A stretch of 9,562 nt of DNA from an uncultured Bacillota bacterium. Its GTDB lineage: Bacteria; Bacillota; Dehalobacteriia; UBA4068. The notes beneath the pieces are model-generated. The model saw only the letters and a list, made by a program, of their open reading frames with translations. It had not been told where the DNA came from and made no database searches. The stretch lies in the NCBI GenBank assembly GCA_934271085.1, contig CAKQQU010000051.1:1-9562 (forward strand), written 5' to 3'. Made by a program: the position numbers and the translations under genes. Positions 1-7,136 of this stretch are shown here, piece by piece; the first letter of the stretch is position 1; each line of letters starts with the position of its first letter.

Positions 1-616
1 CTTTACCAGGGTCGGCGCGTCTGACGATCTTTCCGGAGGTCAGAGCACCTTTATGGTAGAGATGACCGAAACATCCAATATTCTGCGGCACGCCACATCC
101 CGCAGCCTGATAATTCTGGATGAAATAGGCCGCGGCACCTCCACCTATGACGGACTTTCCATTGCCTGGGCTGTTGCCGAATACATAATTAATGACAAAT
201 GCGGGTCAAAAACCCTTTTTGCCACACATTATCATGAGCTTACAGTTTTGGAGGACGATTACGATCTTATCAAAAACTACTCCATAGCCGTTAAAGAAAA
301 GGGCAGTTCCATAGTTTTCCTTCACAAGATTCTCAAAGGGGCTGCAGACCGCAGTTACGGTATACAGGTAGCTCAATTGGCAGGATTGCCCAAGGAAGTA
401 ATTGTAAGAGCCAAAAACATTCTGCAGCAGTTGGAAGCGGGAAAACATCTGGAGGGAAGGATAGTTTCCCATCCTCAGCAGGAGATAAGCTGCCTGCCTG
501 AGGGGTCCGTTCAAGAAATCATTGATTCCATAAAGGGCCTTGACCTTGATTCCTTAAGCCCCCTTGATGCCTTGTTGCAGCTTAATGAATGGAAGAAAGA
601 GCTTTGTGATGAATAA
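1..616 (+). CDS. mutS: DNA mismatch repair protein MutS, C-terminal part (5' truncated by window edge)
   Basis: MutS binds mismatches and small loops and, through its ABC-type ATPase, recruits MutL. About 204 C-terminal residues are present; the reading frame enters at base 2. Visible ATPase elements are the signature region ([13 protein letters not shown], about bases 17-55), the Walker B segment [16 protein letters not shown] (about 107-154) and the ATHYHE switch near 221-238. After these come the helical dimerisation segment ([22 protein letters not shown]) and a short linker leading to a typical C-terminal helical tail (about [15 protein letters not shown]). The Walker A motif and mismatch-binding domains lie upstream of the window. 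The stop is TAA at 614-616, inside the start of mutL, so the two genes are almost certainly co-transcribed and translationally coupled. The ATPase features distinguish it from other ABC proteins; the DEIGRGT form and the mutL neighbour favour MutS1 over MutS2. Confidence 0.97.
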   Translation, partial: FTRVGASDDLSGGQSTFMVEMTETSNILRHATSRSLIILDEIGRGTSTYDGLSIAWAVAEYIINDKCGSKTLFATHYHELTVLEDDYDLIKNYSIAVKEKGSSIVFLHKILKGAADRSYGIQVAQLAGLPKEVIVRAKNILQQLEAGKHLEGRIVSHPQQEISCLPEGSVQEIIDSIKGLDLDSLSPLDALLQLNEWKKELCDE

Positions 617-2471
617 TAGCCGTATTCATATTCTGGATCAGCACACAGCCAATCAGATTGCCGCCGGAGAAGTGGTAGAACGTCCGTTTTCCGTTATCAA
701 AGAGCTTGTGGAAAACTCACTGGACGCGGGAGCTACCAGGATATCCGTGCGTATTTTTGACGCCCAGTTGGAAAAGATGCAGGTAACGGATAACGGATGC
801 GGCATGAGCCCGGAAGAAATGCGTCTTTGCGTTTTGCGCCATGCCACCAGCAAGATCAGCAGCGCCGCCGACCTGAATAATCTGACTACGCTTGGTTTCA
901 GAGGAGAGGCGCTGCCGTCTATCGCATCTGTCTGCCAACTTACTATTACTTCCAGACAGCAGCGTGAACAGGAGGGGTATACCCTTAGCGTTAAGGACGG
1001 CAAGGCCTCCTTGCCCCAGGTAGCACCGTCCAGAACTGGCACTACCGTGCTGGTAGACCGACTTTTTTATAATACGCCGGCCCGTAAAAAGTTTTTGAAA
1101 AGCCCCCGTACAGAGCTGGGATTGATTACGGATCTTATAGCCGGGTACATAGTGGCTTATCCTGACATATCTTTTTCTCTGCAAAATGGTGCTCACCAAA
1201 TTTTTGCCAGCTCCGGTCAGGGGAACAGGAGAAACGCCCTTTTTGAAGCATACGGCAGAACTATGGCGGAGCAAATGCTGGATTTTTCCTGGGGCTTTGT
1301 TTCGCCGCCCATACTGAACAGGGGCAACCGCAACGACTATAATTTTTTTATCAACGGCCGCCCGGTACGCAGCCGGGAACTTGCCAATGCCGTGGATGAG
1401 GCTTATTTCAGTTTTCTGCCTGAACGCCGTTATCCCATAGTTTTTATTTTTTTGCAGCTTCCTCCTGATGCCCTGGATGTTAATGTTCATCCGGGAAAAC
1501 TGGAAGTAAAATTCCGTAATTTCAGCGAAATTAAACCCCGGCTTGTGGAATCCATAAGGGCTGTTATAGGTAAATCCCGAGGTATAACTCCCCAGTTTGC
1601 CGATGTTCGGGATATTCGTAGGGACGATAAGGCAAAGCCTGAAGAAAAATCCTTCTCCATGCAGCCGGAGGAGACGGCGCGTTCCGAACACTCCCAACAT
1701 TTGCAGGAAAGCTCGGGCATATACGGTGGGGAAATTTATCAGCAGCTATTCCATATGCCCAGCCCAGGGAATATGCAGCCCCAAAGCGGCTGCCCCGCTG
1801 ATGCTGAGAAGAGAATTGAAAAATCAGAATTTGCCGGCCAGCAGCAGCGGTTTTTTGCTGAACAGCAGGCGGATAACTGCGGCGATATCAGCTACTCATC
1901 CCTTGTCCCCCTTGGTCAGTTTGCCGGTACATTCCTGATCTGCAGCGGAGGAGAATACCTTTATATCATCGATCAGCACGCAGCTGCTGAACGTATCTTG
2001 TACGAAAAGATAGCGGCAAAAGCCAGCCAATCCTCGGGAACAAGCTCCCAGTTGGCTGTACCCATTGCCCTGGAGCTTAGCGCAAAAGAAGCTATTTCCC
2101 TTACCGATCTGGTTCTGCAGCTCAGGGATTATGGTTTTATCCTGGAGCATTTCGGGGAGAATACATTTATCATCAGAGGTGTGCCTGTATGGTACGACGG
2201 AGATGATCCCGAACAACTGCTCAGGCTTTTTCTGGATGAGCTGGAAAACGACAGCGCCGACCTGAGCAGAATGCGCAAGGATGAGTTATTTATGGCAGCA
2301 TGTAAACAGGCGGTAAAGGCCAACCGTTATCTTACGCCTGCAGATATCAGCTCTTTGCTGGCCGGGCTTGACCAATGTGTTAATTCCGCAACCTGCCCCC
2401 ATGGCCGGCCTTTGGCCATCCGTATCAGCCGCAGCGAAATCTATAAACGCTTTTTGCGGGGCGGCATATAA
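609..2471 (+). CDS. mutL: DNA mismatch repair endonuclease MutL
   Basis: MutL is the MutS-activated nicking endonuclease of methyl-independent mismatch repair; 620 residues, normal for the family. The N-terminal GHKL ATPase shows motif I around E32-N36 ([12 protein letters not shown]), motif II DNGCGM at 61-66, motif III GFRGEA near 97-102, the [16 protein letters not shown] segment and [17 protein letters not shown]-rich, low-conservation linker (about 330-435) leads to the C-terminal endonuclease domain with [12 protein letters not shown] at 455-466 (DQHA-x2-E-x4-E metal motif), ACK at 564-566, CPHGRP at 596-601 and the terminal FLR. This fits a host without MutH. I chose ATG 609 because the conserved N-terminus ([22 protein letters not shown]) follows directly and GAAAGAG sits 7 nt upstream; an earlier in-frame ATG at 564 would add 15 non-family residues lying inside mutS. 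The mutS stop overlaps by 8 nt. Its clamp-binding segment looks atypical (see findings). Confidence 0.97.
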   Translation: MNNSRIHILDQHTANQIAAGEVVERPFSVIKELVENSLDAGATRISVRIFDAQLEKMQVTDNGCGMSPEEMRLCVLRHATSKISSAADLNNLTTLGFRGEALPSIASVCQLTITSRQQREQEGYTLSVKDGKASLPQVAPSRTGTTVLVDRLFYNTPARKKFLKSPRTELGLITDLIAGYIVAYPDISFSLQNGAHQIFASSGQGNRRNALFEAYGRTMAEQMLDFSWGFVSPPILNRGNRNDYNFFINGRPVRSRELANAVDEAYFSFLPERRYPIVFIFLQLPPDALDVNVHPGKLEVKFRNFSEIKPRLVESIRAVIGKSRGITPQFADVRDIRRDDKAKPEEKSFSMQPEETARSEHSQHLQESSGIYGGEIYQQLFHMPSPGNMQPQSGCPADAEKRIEKSEFAGQQQRFFAEQQADNCGDISYSSLVPLGQFAGTFLICSGGEYLYIIDQHAAAERILYEKIAAKASQSSGTSSQLAVPIALELSAKEAISLTDLVLQLRDYGFILEHFGENTFIIRGVPVWYDGDDPEQLLRLFLDELENDSADLSRMRKDELFMAACKQAVKANRYLTPADISSLLAGLDQCVNSATCPHGRPLAIRISRSEIYKRFLRGGI

Positions 2472-2491
2472 TATTAAAGAAGGATAAGCTG

Positions 2492-3439
2492 GTGAAAAAC
2501 AATCCTACCATCCTTGTTCTGGTGGGGCCTACTGCCTGCGGCAAAACAGCCCTGTCATTAAAAATTGCTCAAAAATTTTCCTGTGAAATAATCTCTGCTG
2601 ATTCCATGCAGGTATACCGGGGTATGGATATCGGTTCGGCCAAATTGCCTTCGGCAGAGCGTTGCGGTATACCCCATCATTTGCTTGATGTGGTAGATCC
2701 AGACCGGGGGTTCAGCGTTGCTGATTTTTACAAACTGGCGGATAATGCCATCCAGGATATACTTTCCAGGCATTTGCTGCCTTTGGTTTGCGGCGGTACC
2801 GGTCTGTATATCAATTCTCTGGTGTATCCCTGTAATTTCAGCGATCAGGTGGATACTGATCCTGCTATACGGGAAAGGCTGAATGTGGAATTTGCGGCAG
2901 ACGGCGGTGAAATGATGCATCAACGTCTGAAAAGTATAGATTCCAAGGCAGCTGCGAGAATACACCCCAATGATTCCCGGCGTCTTATCAGGGCCTTGGA
3001 GGTCTACGAGATCAGCGGCAGACCTGTCAGCGCTTTTCACCAGGAAAACCAGCCCTTAAAGTATACGCCTGTAATGATCGGGCTGACCGCTCCCCGGGAG
3101 CTTTTATACAAGCGCATTGATGACCGGGTGGATCAGATGATGGCAGAGGGCTTTCTGGCTGAGGTACGGCAACTGCTGGATGACGGGTTAAAGAGAGAAG
3201 CTGTTTCCATGCAGGGTCTGGGGTATAAGCAACTGGCAGCTTATCTTGAGGGCGAGTGTGATTTGGATCATGCAGTTGACATGATTAAGCGGGACACCCG
3301 CAGATTTGCCAAAAGGCAGCTGACCTGGTTTAAGCGGGATCAGCGCATCAAGTGGTTTTCCATAGACCAATATCCGGAGGAGGGAGATTTGGTAAACGCA
3401 GTTTTTTCCTGGGCCGGCGAAAAATTAAAGGGGGTATAG
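2492..3439 (+). CDS. miaA: tRNA dimethylallyltransferase MiaA
   Basis: MiaA transfers a dimethylallyl group from DMAPP to N6 of A37 in tRNAs that read codons starting with U, the first step towards ms2i6A; it acts in the cytoplasm. The 315 residues match the usual length. Seen in order: P-loop GPTACGKT at 12-19, DSMQVYRGMDIGSAK starting at D37 (general base), the GGTGLYI loop at 101-107 with T103, a tRNA-recognition stretch with RRLIRALEVYEISGRP, then QGLGYKQL and the basic RRFAKRQLTWFKRD segment near the C-terminus. The start is GTG at 2492, supported by AGAAGGA at 2478-2484, 7 nt upstream, and by the P-loop beginning 11 residues in. It lies 20 nt after mutL and 1 nt before hfq, so it belongs to the same transcript. 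Cys16 within the P-loop is a tolerated variable position. Confidence 0.96.
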   Translation: MKNNPTILVLVGPTACGKTALSLKIAQKFSCEIISADSMQVYRGMDIGSAKLPSAERCGIPHHLLDVVDPDRGFSVADFYKLADNAIQDILSRHLLPLVCGGTGLYINSLVYPCNFSDQVDTDPAIRERLNVEFAADGGEMMHQRLKSIDSKAAARIHPNDSRRLIRALEVYEISGRPVSAFHQENQPLKYTPVMIGLTAPRELLYKRIDDRVDQMMAEGFLAEVRQLLDDGLKREAVSMQGLGYKQLAAYLEGECDLDHAVDMIKRDTRRFAKRQLTWFKRDQRIKWFSIDQYPEEGDLVNAVFSWAGEKLKGV

Positions 3440-3440
3440 T

Positions 3441-3677
3441 ATGCAGCAATGCGGATTACAGGAGCTTTACCTCAATGAGCTGAGAAAGGAAAAACTCTCT
3501 GCTACGTTTTTTCTCGTTAACGGATTTCATATGAAAGGCAAGATACAGGCTTTTGACAGTTTTACGGTACTTCTGCTTTGCGGTACACAGCAGGAATTGC
3601 TTTTCAAGCACGCTATAAGTACTGTAATTCCAGAGAGGCCGGTAAGCATCCCGTGGGAAGAGGAATACACGCAGTGA
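3441..3677 (+). CDS. hfq: RNA chaperone Hfq
   Basis: Hfq forms a hexameric Sm-like ring that binds U-rich and A-rich RNA and, in many bacteria, helps small RNAs act on mRNAs. The 78 residues have an N-terminal helix (LQELYLNELRKEK, Q7/E8 on the proximal side, R15-K16 on the rim), Sm1 strands (FLVNGFHMKGKIQAFDSFTVLL, D39) and the Sm2 motif FKHAISTVIP at 55-64. NGF at 27-29 resembles the B. subtilis distal face rather than the E. coli NGI form. Tyr55 of the usual YKHA is Phe here, and E8 replaces the common Asp. The C-tail is short and ends acidic (E73-E75). ATG 3441 has AAAGGGGG at 3427-3434, 6 nt upstream, inside the end of miaA; only one base separates the two genes. A strong terminator follows immediately. 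Confidence 0.96.
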   Translation: MQQCGLQELYLNELRKEKLSATFFLVNGFHMKGKIQAFDSFTVLLLCGTQQELLFKHAISTVIPERPVSIPWEEEYTQ

Positions 3678-3710
3678 AAAAACAGACCGGTTCCGGTCTG
3701 TTTTCCTTTA
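3677..3710 (+). terminator. Intrinsic terminator of the mutS-mutL-miaA-hfq operon
   Basis: A perfect inverted repeat occupies 3679-3704: arm AAAACAGACCGG (3679-3690) and its exact complement at 3693-3704, with effectively a GTTC tetraloop. The 3' arm ends in TTTT followed by CCTTTA, so the U-tract is short and interrupted but adequate. It starts one base after the hfq stop codon. The A-run on the 5' side gives a T-run on the other strand, so it could also terminate leftward transcripts, but no leftward gene is visible. Confidence 0.9.
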
Positions 3711-3718
3711 ATAATAAT

Positions 3719-3756
3719 TTGCTATTTACACTGGTTTATAGTAAGATTTATTGTAT
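3719..3756 (+). promoter_or_regulatory. Possible promoter of the YnbB-type gene
   Basis: After the hfq terminator the next gene needs its own promoter, and this AT-rich stretch is the only place for it. Two sigma-A-like pairs can be drawn: TTGCTA (3719-3724) with TAAGAT (3742-3747), spacing 17, four of six matches in each box; or TTTACA (3725-3730, five of six) with TATTGT (3749-3754, four of six), spacing 18. Neither is strong, and I cannot choose between them by eye. Confidence 0.4.
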
Positions 3757-3760
3757 ATTT

Positions 3761-3782
3761 AAAATAAAGGCAAAATAAAGGC
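3761..3782 (+). repeat. Perfect 11-bp tandem duplication in the leader of the YnbB-type gene
   Basis: AAAATAAAGGC occurs twice head to tail (3761-3771 and 3772-3782), ending 10 nt before the ATG at 3793. Each copy holds an AAAGG that could act as a weak Shine-Dalgarno element; the downstream one (3777-3781) is 11 nt from the start. It lies between the candidate promoter and the start codon, so it should be in the mRNA leader. Two copies only, so it may simply be a recent slippage duplication. Confidence 0.85.
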
Positions 3783-3792
3783 TTGGTGAACT

Positions 3793-5019
3793 ATGGAATC
3801 TTTGATCGCCGCGGCCAGGCAGGATATGGAAGCATATGCTCCATATGCGGAAAAGATCGCGGAAGAAAATTTTATCAGGATAATTGACGGTTTCAGGGAA
3901 GAAAAAGTAAGCTCGCAGCATTTCGCCCCCACAACAGGCTATGGCTATGACGACATGGGCCGGGATAAGCTGGAGATGCTGTATGCCCGGGTATTCGGTA
4001 CACAGGATGCCCTGGTGCGCCAGCAGATAGTTTCCGGCAGCCATGCCATAGCGCTGGCCCTGGCAGGTAATCTTCTGCCAGGGGATGAACTGCTGCTGCT
4101 TGGTATGCCCTATGATACTCTGCAAACTGTGGTGGGTATCAATCATGCCGGTCCGGGCAGCCTGGCGGAATACGGGGTACGCTGGCGTGTATATGATCTG
4201 GATTTTGACAATCCCGACCCTGCCGATATCTGTCTGTCGCTAAGGCCGGAAACCAAAATGGTTTCCCTGCAGCGTTCCTGCGGTTACAGCAGCCGCCGCT
4301 CTTTGCCTGTTGAGGTTATCGGCAAGATAATAAAAGCAGTTAAACGCGTGCGCCCGGATATCATCTTTTTTGTAGATAACTGCTACGGCGAGCTGGTGCA
4401 GGAATGTGAACCCAGCCATTTGGGCGCTGATCTGATGGCAGGGTCGCTGATCAAGAATCTCGGCGCGGGGATCGCGCCGGGCGGCGGATATGTGGCCGGT
4501 AAAAGTGAATATGTGCAAAGAGCTGCAGTCCGGCTTACTGTGGCAGGTGCAGGTAAAGAGCTTGGGCCTTCCCTTTGCGGCAACAGATTAATGTATCAAT
4601 CCCTTTATTTTGCACCTCAGATAGTCAGGGAAGCGGTTTTGGGAGCGGTTTTCACCTCCTCGCTGCTGCAGCGGCTGGGTTTTGATGTTAAGCCTGGGCC
4701 AGAGGAGATCAGGGCAGATATTATCCAGACCATAGCTATGAATGACAGCGAGCATTTGCAGGCCTTTGTGCGGGGTATTCAGAAATATTCTGCAGTTGAC
4801 AGCTTTGTTGCGCCAGAGCCCTATCTGATGCCGGGATATGACAATGATGTTATTATGGCCAGCGGCAGCTTTATTGCCGGTTCTTCCATTGAACTTTCAG
4901 CCGATGCTCCCCTGCGCGAGCCTTATCTGGTTTTTATGCAGGGCGGTCTTAACAGATATCATGTTATTTACGCTGTTAGCAACACTATTAAAGATATGCG
5001 CCGGCTGGGATTGCTGTAA
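3793..5019 (+). CDS. ynbB: PLP-dependent enzyme of the aluminium-resistance / methionine gamma-lyase-like family (YnbB)
   Basis: 408 residues, fold-type I PLP enzyme related to Cys/Met-metabolism lyases; the true substrate of this family is not established, although members are annotated as methionine gamma-lyase-like or 'aluminium resistance'. Visible: a family N-terminus (FAPTTGYGYDDMGRDKLE), the cofactor-binding region RQQIVSGSHAIALAL, the PLP-pyridine Asp in FFVDNCYGELVQ (D195) and the PLP lysine K221 in GSLIKNLGAGIAPGGGYVAG. From memory, most relatives read SLIKNPGGG and RLTAPGIG; here they are NLGAG and RLTVAGAG. ATG 3793 is fixed from upstream by an in-frame TGA at 3787-3789. GGTGA at 3785-3789 is unusually close to the start (3 nt), with AAAGG further up as an alternative. 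It sits after hfq with its own leader; hflX, often nearby in relatives, is absent here. The gene name follows the B. subtilis family member; activity is inferred only. Confidence 0.88.
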   Translation: MESLIAAARQDMEAYAPYAEKIAEENFIRIIDGFREEKVSSQHFAPTTGYGYDDMGRDKLEMLYARVFGTQDALVRQQIVSGSHAIALALAGNLLPGDELLLLGMPYDTLQTVVGINHAGPGSLAEYGVRWRVYDLDFDNPDPADICLSLRPETKMVSLQRSCGYSSRRSLPVEVIGKIIKAVKRVRPDIIFFVDNCYGELVQECEPSHLGADLMAGSLIKNLGAGIAPGGGYVAGKSEYVQRAAVRLTVAGAGKELGPSLCGNRLMYQSLYFAPQIVREAVLGAVFTSSLLQRLGFDVKPGPEEIRADIIQTIAMNDSEHLQAFVRGIQKYSAVDSFVAPEPYLMPGYDNDVIMASGSFIAGSSIELSADAPLREPYLVFMQGGLNRYHVIYAVSNTIKDMRRLGLL

Positions 5020-5031
5020 TTTGTATACAAA
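5020..5031. promoter_or_regulatory. 12-bp perfect palindrome, candidate operator upstream of pgk
   Basis: TTTGTATACAAA starts one base after the ynbB-type stop codon and is a perfect dyad. Its core, GT-AT-AC flanked by TT/AA, resembles operators bound by GntR-superfamily regulators (general T-GT-N-AC-A pattern). It is centred about 54 bp upstream of the transcription start predicted from the TATAAT box, a position more usual for an activator than for a repressor. The regulator is unknown, and a chance AT-rich palindrome is possible. Confidence 0.4.
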
Positions 5032-5044
5032 ATCGTTTTTAAGC

Positions 5045-5080
5045 TAGGAAAAAACTGTTTGATAGTGTATAATGATAAAA
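5045..5080 (+). promoter_or_regulatory. Probable promoter of the pgk-tpiA-gpmI-eno operon
   Basis: A consensus -10 box TATAAT lies at 5068-5073, giving an expected transcription start near 5080 and a leader of about 73 nt. At 17-bp spacing the -35 hexamer is TAGGAA (5045-5050), only three of six matches to TTGACA, so the -35 contact is weak and the promoter may need help or be regulated. A TG pair stands just before the -10 box but one base too close for a classical extended -10. Confidence 0.6.
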
Positions 5081-5085
5081 AGGAT

Positions 5086-5098
5086 GGGTATTTTACCC
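5086..5098 (+). other. Small hairpin at the 5' end of the pgk leader
   Basis: GGGTA (5086-5090), loop TTT, TACCC (5094-5098) forms a 5-bp stem starting about 6 nt after the predicted transcription start. It is not followed by a proper T-tract (GCTGTTTTAC follows), so it is more likely a 5' stabilising stem or part of a larger leader fold than a terminator. The assignment depends on the predicted start site. Confidence 0.45.
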
Positions 5099-5101
5099 GC
5101 T

Positions 5102-5139
5102 GTTTTACTGTTGTATTATTAATAAAACAATAATAAAAC
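5102..5139 (+). repeat. Long AT-rich inverted repeat just upstream of the pgk ribosome binding site
   Basis: The 19 bases at 5102-5120 are complementary to those at 5121-5139 except for two mismatches (A-A and C-A) and one G-U pair when read as RNA, with no spacer beyond the bases needed to turn. The repeat ends one base before the AGGAGA ribosome binding site at 5141-5146. As RNA it would be an AU-rich stem next to the initiation region. Its AT content means that part of the match could be chance. Confidence 0.55.
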
Positions 5140-5152
5140 CAGGAGATATGAA

Positions 5153-6340
5153 ATGAGTTATCTGGAAAAGCAAAGCATTACCGATATTGATGTTTCCGGC
5201 AAAAAAGTGCTGGTACGGGTGGATTTTAATGTGCCGATCAAGGACGGCGTCATAAAAGACGATACCCGTATAGCTGCTGCTGTGCCTACTATAAATTATC
5301 TTTTGCAGCATGGGGCCGGGGTCATTCTTATGTCCCATCTGGGACGTCCTAAAGGGCAGGTCAAGCCAGAGCTTACTTTGGCTCCGGTGGCCGCAAGGCT
5401 TTCGGAAATACTGGACATGCCTGTGGAATTCTCCCAAGACTGCATAGGCAGCGAGGCGGAAAACGCTGCCGCCTCTTTGGATTGCGGTAAGGTATTGCTT
5501 CTGGAAAACCTGCGTTTTCATCCGGAAGAGGAGAAAAACGATCCTGAATTTGCCCGTGCTCTGGCTTCCTTAGCTGATATTTATGTTAATGACGCTTTTG
5601 GCGCCGCCCACCGCAGCCATGCTTCTACGGAAGGCGTTGCCCGCTATATCCCTGCAGTTGGCGGACTGCTGATATCAAAAGAGATAAAAGCGCTGGGTAT
5701 GGCCATAAGCGAACCGGTAAGGCCATATATTGCCATAATCGGCGGTGCCAAGATCTCCGACAAAATACTTGTTATAGAAAATCTGATCAAAAAAGTGGAT
5801 AAATTGCTGATAGGCGGCGGCATGGCCAATACTTTTCTGGCTGCTTCTGGCTACAATCTGCAAAAATCTCTGGTTGAAGAAGAAAGGCTTTCTTGGGCCA
5901 GAGAACTGCTGGCTACAGAGGAAGCGAAAAATAAGCTGCTTTTACCGGTAGATCTGGTGGTTGCCGACAGGTTTGCGCCGGACGCCGAACATAAAGTATG
6001 CACCCCGGACTATATTCCCGAGGGTTGGATGTCGCTGGATATTGGCCCTAAAACCGCTGAATTATTTGCCGAAGCAGTAAAAAATGCCGGCACTATTGTC
6101 TGGAACGGCCCTCTGGGTGTCTTTGAAATGGATGTTTTTGCCAATGGTACCATGGCCATGTCAGGCGCATTGGCCGATTCTGCTGCCTTTACCATTATCG
6201 GCGGCGGTGATTCTATTGCGGCGGTACATAAAGCCGGCGTTGCAGATAAGATCGATCATATAAGCACAGGGGGAGGAGCTTCCCTAGAATTTCTGCAGGG
6301 AAAGATTCTGCCCGGTATTGCCGCACTTGCTGATAAATAA
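5153..6340 (+). CDS. pgk: Phosphoglycerate kinase
   Basis: Transfers the acyl phosphate of 1,3-bisphosphoglycerate to ADP, making ATP and 3-phosphoglycerate in glycolysis (reversible). The 395 residues are full length. N-terminal (3PG-binding) domain: VRVDFNVP with D24 and N26, R39, SHLGRPKG with H62 and R65, [19 protein letters not shown], and [15 protein letters not shown]-terminal (nucleotide-binding) domain: [34 protein letters not shown] and the nucleotide loop GGGDS at 350-354, followed by [19 protein letters not shown] 5153 has AGGAGA at 5141-5146, 6 nt upstream; another ATG at 5148 is out of frame. It is the first gene of the glycolytic cluster here, with its own promoter region and a structured-looking leader; gapA, which often precedes it in Bacillota, is missing. 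No sign of the PGK-TIM fusion known from Thermotoga. Confidence 0.98.
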   Translation: MSYLEKQSITDIDVSGKKVLVRVDFNVPIKDGVIKDDTRIAAAVPTINYLLQHGAGVILMSHLGRPKGQVKPELTLAPVAARLSEILDMPVEFSQDCIGSEAENAAASLDCGKVLLLENLRFHPEEEKNDPEFARALASLADIYVNDAFGAAHRSHASTEGVARYIPAVGGLLISKEIKALGMAISEPVRPYIAIIGGAKISDKILVIENLIKKVDKLLIGGGMANTFLAASGYNLQKSLVEEERLSWARELLATEEAKNKLLLPVDLVVADRFAPDAEHKVCTPDYIPEGWMSLDIGPKTAELFAEAVKNAGTIVWNGPLGVFEMDVFANGTMAMSGALADSAAFTIIGGGDSIAAVHKAGVADKIDHISTGGGASLEFLQGKILPGIAALADK

Positions 6341-6377
6341 CTACGGGTTAGCTGCATTTTAGAAAGGAAGGTATTTT

Positions 6378-7136
6378 ATGATGACGAGCCAGCGGCAAAA
6401 AATATTTGCCGCCAACTGGAAGATGAACATGTCGGCTGAAGAAGCGGAGTCTTTTATTCAGGAATTTCTGCAGGCCGACCGTCCTGCGGATGCCAAAATA
6501 CTGATTTTCCCGCCAGCGCTGTATCTTTCTCTTTTGTCCCAGCTTACCAGAGACAGTATGGTTACCATAGGTGCTCAGAATATTTATTGGGAACGCTACG
6601 GAGCTTTTACCGGGGAAATATCTGCCCCCATGGTTAGGGGTTCCGGAGCAGGATATGTTATCTGCGGGCATTCCGAGCGCCGCCATATCTTTAATGAAAG
6701 TTCAGAAATGGTCACTCGCAAGGCCAGAGCTGCCCAGGCTGAGGGCCTTATTCCCGTTATATGTATTGGCGAGACTTTAAAGGAACGCGAGGCTGGGGAG
6801 ACCCAGGAGGTTTTGCAAAGCGATACCTTAAGCTCGCTTGCGGCAGTAGCGCCGGATAAAAATATCATTATTGCCTATGAGCCGGTTTGGGCCATCGGCA
6901 CCGGACTGACCGCCAGCCCTGCCGATGCTCAGGCTGCCATTTCCTTTATCAGAAAACAGATCCGTGAGTTGTGGGGAGATATTGCTGATGATATTCATAT
7001 ACTTTACGGCGGCAGCGTAAAGCCTTCCAATATCAGGGAGCTTATGGCCTGCCCGGATATTGACGGCGCGCTGATCGGCGGCGCTTCCCTGGAAGTTGAG
7101 AGTTTTCTGGAAATAATCAGGAACGGTATCAGATAA
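6378..7136 (+). CDS. tpiA: Triosephosphate isomerase
   Basis: Interconverts dihydroxyacetone phosphate and glyceraldehyde 3-phosphate; TIM barrel, 252 residues, normal length. Catalytic residues are all visible: N13 and K15 in AANWKMN, H98 in CGHSERR, and the base E168 in YEPVWAIGTG. The phosphate-gripping loop 6 (AIGTGLTAS), GAQNIYWERYGAFTGEIS and the C-terminal LYGGSVKPSNI and ALIGGASLE segments are intact. Two consecutive ATGs (6378 and 6381) could start it; I chose the first, with GGAAGG at 6366-6371 6 nt upstream, and the second would cost one residue. It lies 37 nt after pgk with no terminator or obvious promoter between, and its stop overlaps the gpmI start by one base (TAATG). Confidence 0.98.
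   Translation: MMTSQRQKIFAANWKMNMSAEEAESFIQEFLQADRPADAKILIFPPALYLSLLSQLTRDSMVTIGAQNIYWERYGAFTGEISAPMVRGSGAGYVICGHSERRHIFNESSEMVTRKARAAQAEGLIPVICIGETLKEREAGETQEVLQSDTLSSLAAVAPDKNIIIAYEPVWAIGTGLTASPADAQAAISFIRKQIRELWGDIADDIHILYGGSVKPSNIRELMACPDIDGALIGGASLEVESFLEIIRNGIR

Noticed and set aside
564..608. Upstream ATG that would lengthen MutL by 15 residues
   Set aside because: The extra residues are encoded within mutS and do not match MutL N-termini; ATG 609 has a suitable ribosome binding site.
717..1700. Long minus-strand open frame of 327 codons inside mutL
   Set aside because: It lies wholly opposite a clearly conserved mutL, its translation resembles no family I know, and it shows no convincing ribosome binding site; a shadow of codon bias.
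3578..3778. Small plus-strand frame overlapping the end of hfq and running across the terminator
   Set aside because: It would be translated through a strong terminator hairpin, overlaps hfq in another frame and has no family features.
5086..5106. Hairpin GGGTA-TTT-TACCC as terminator of the ynbB-type gene
   Set aside because: The stem is only 5 bp, there is no proper U-tract directly behind it, and it lies downstream of the TATAAT box, so a leader element is the better reading.
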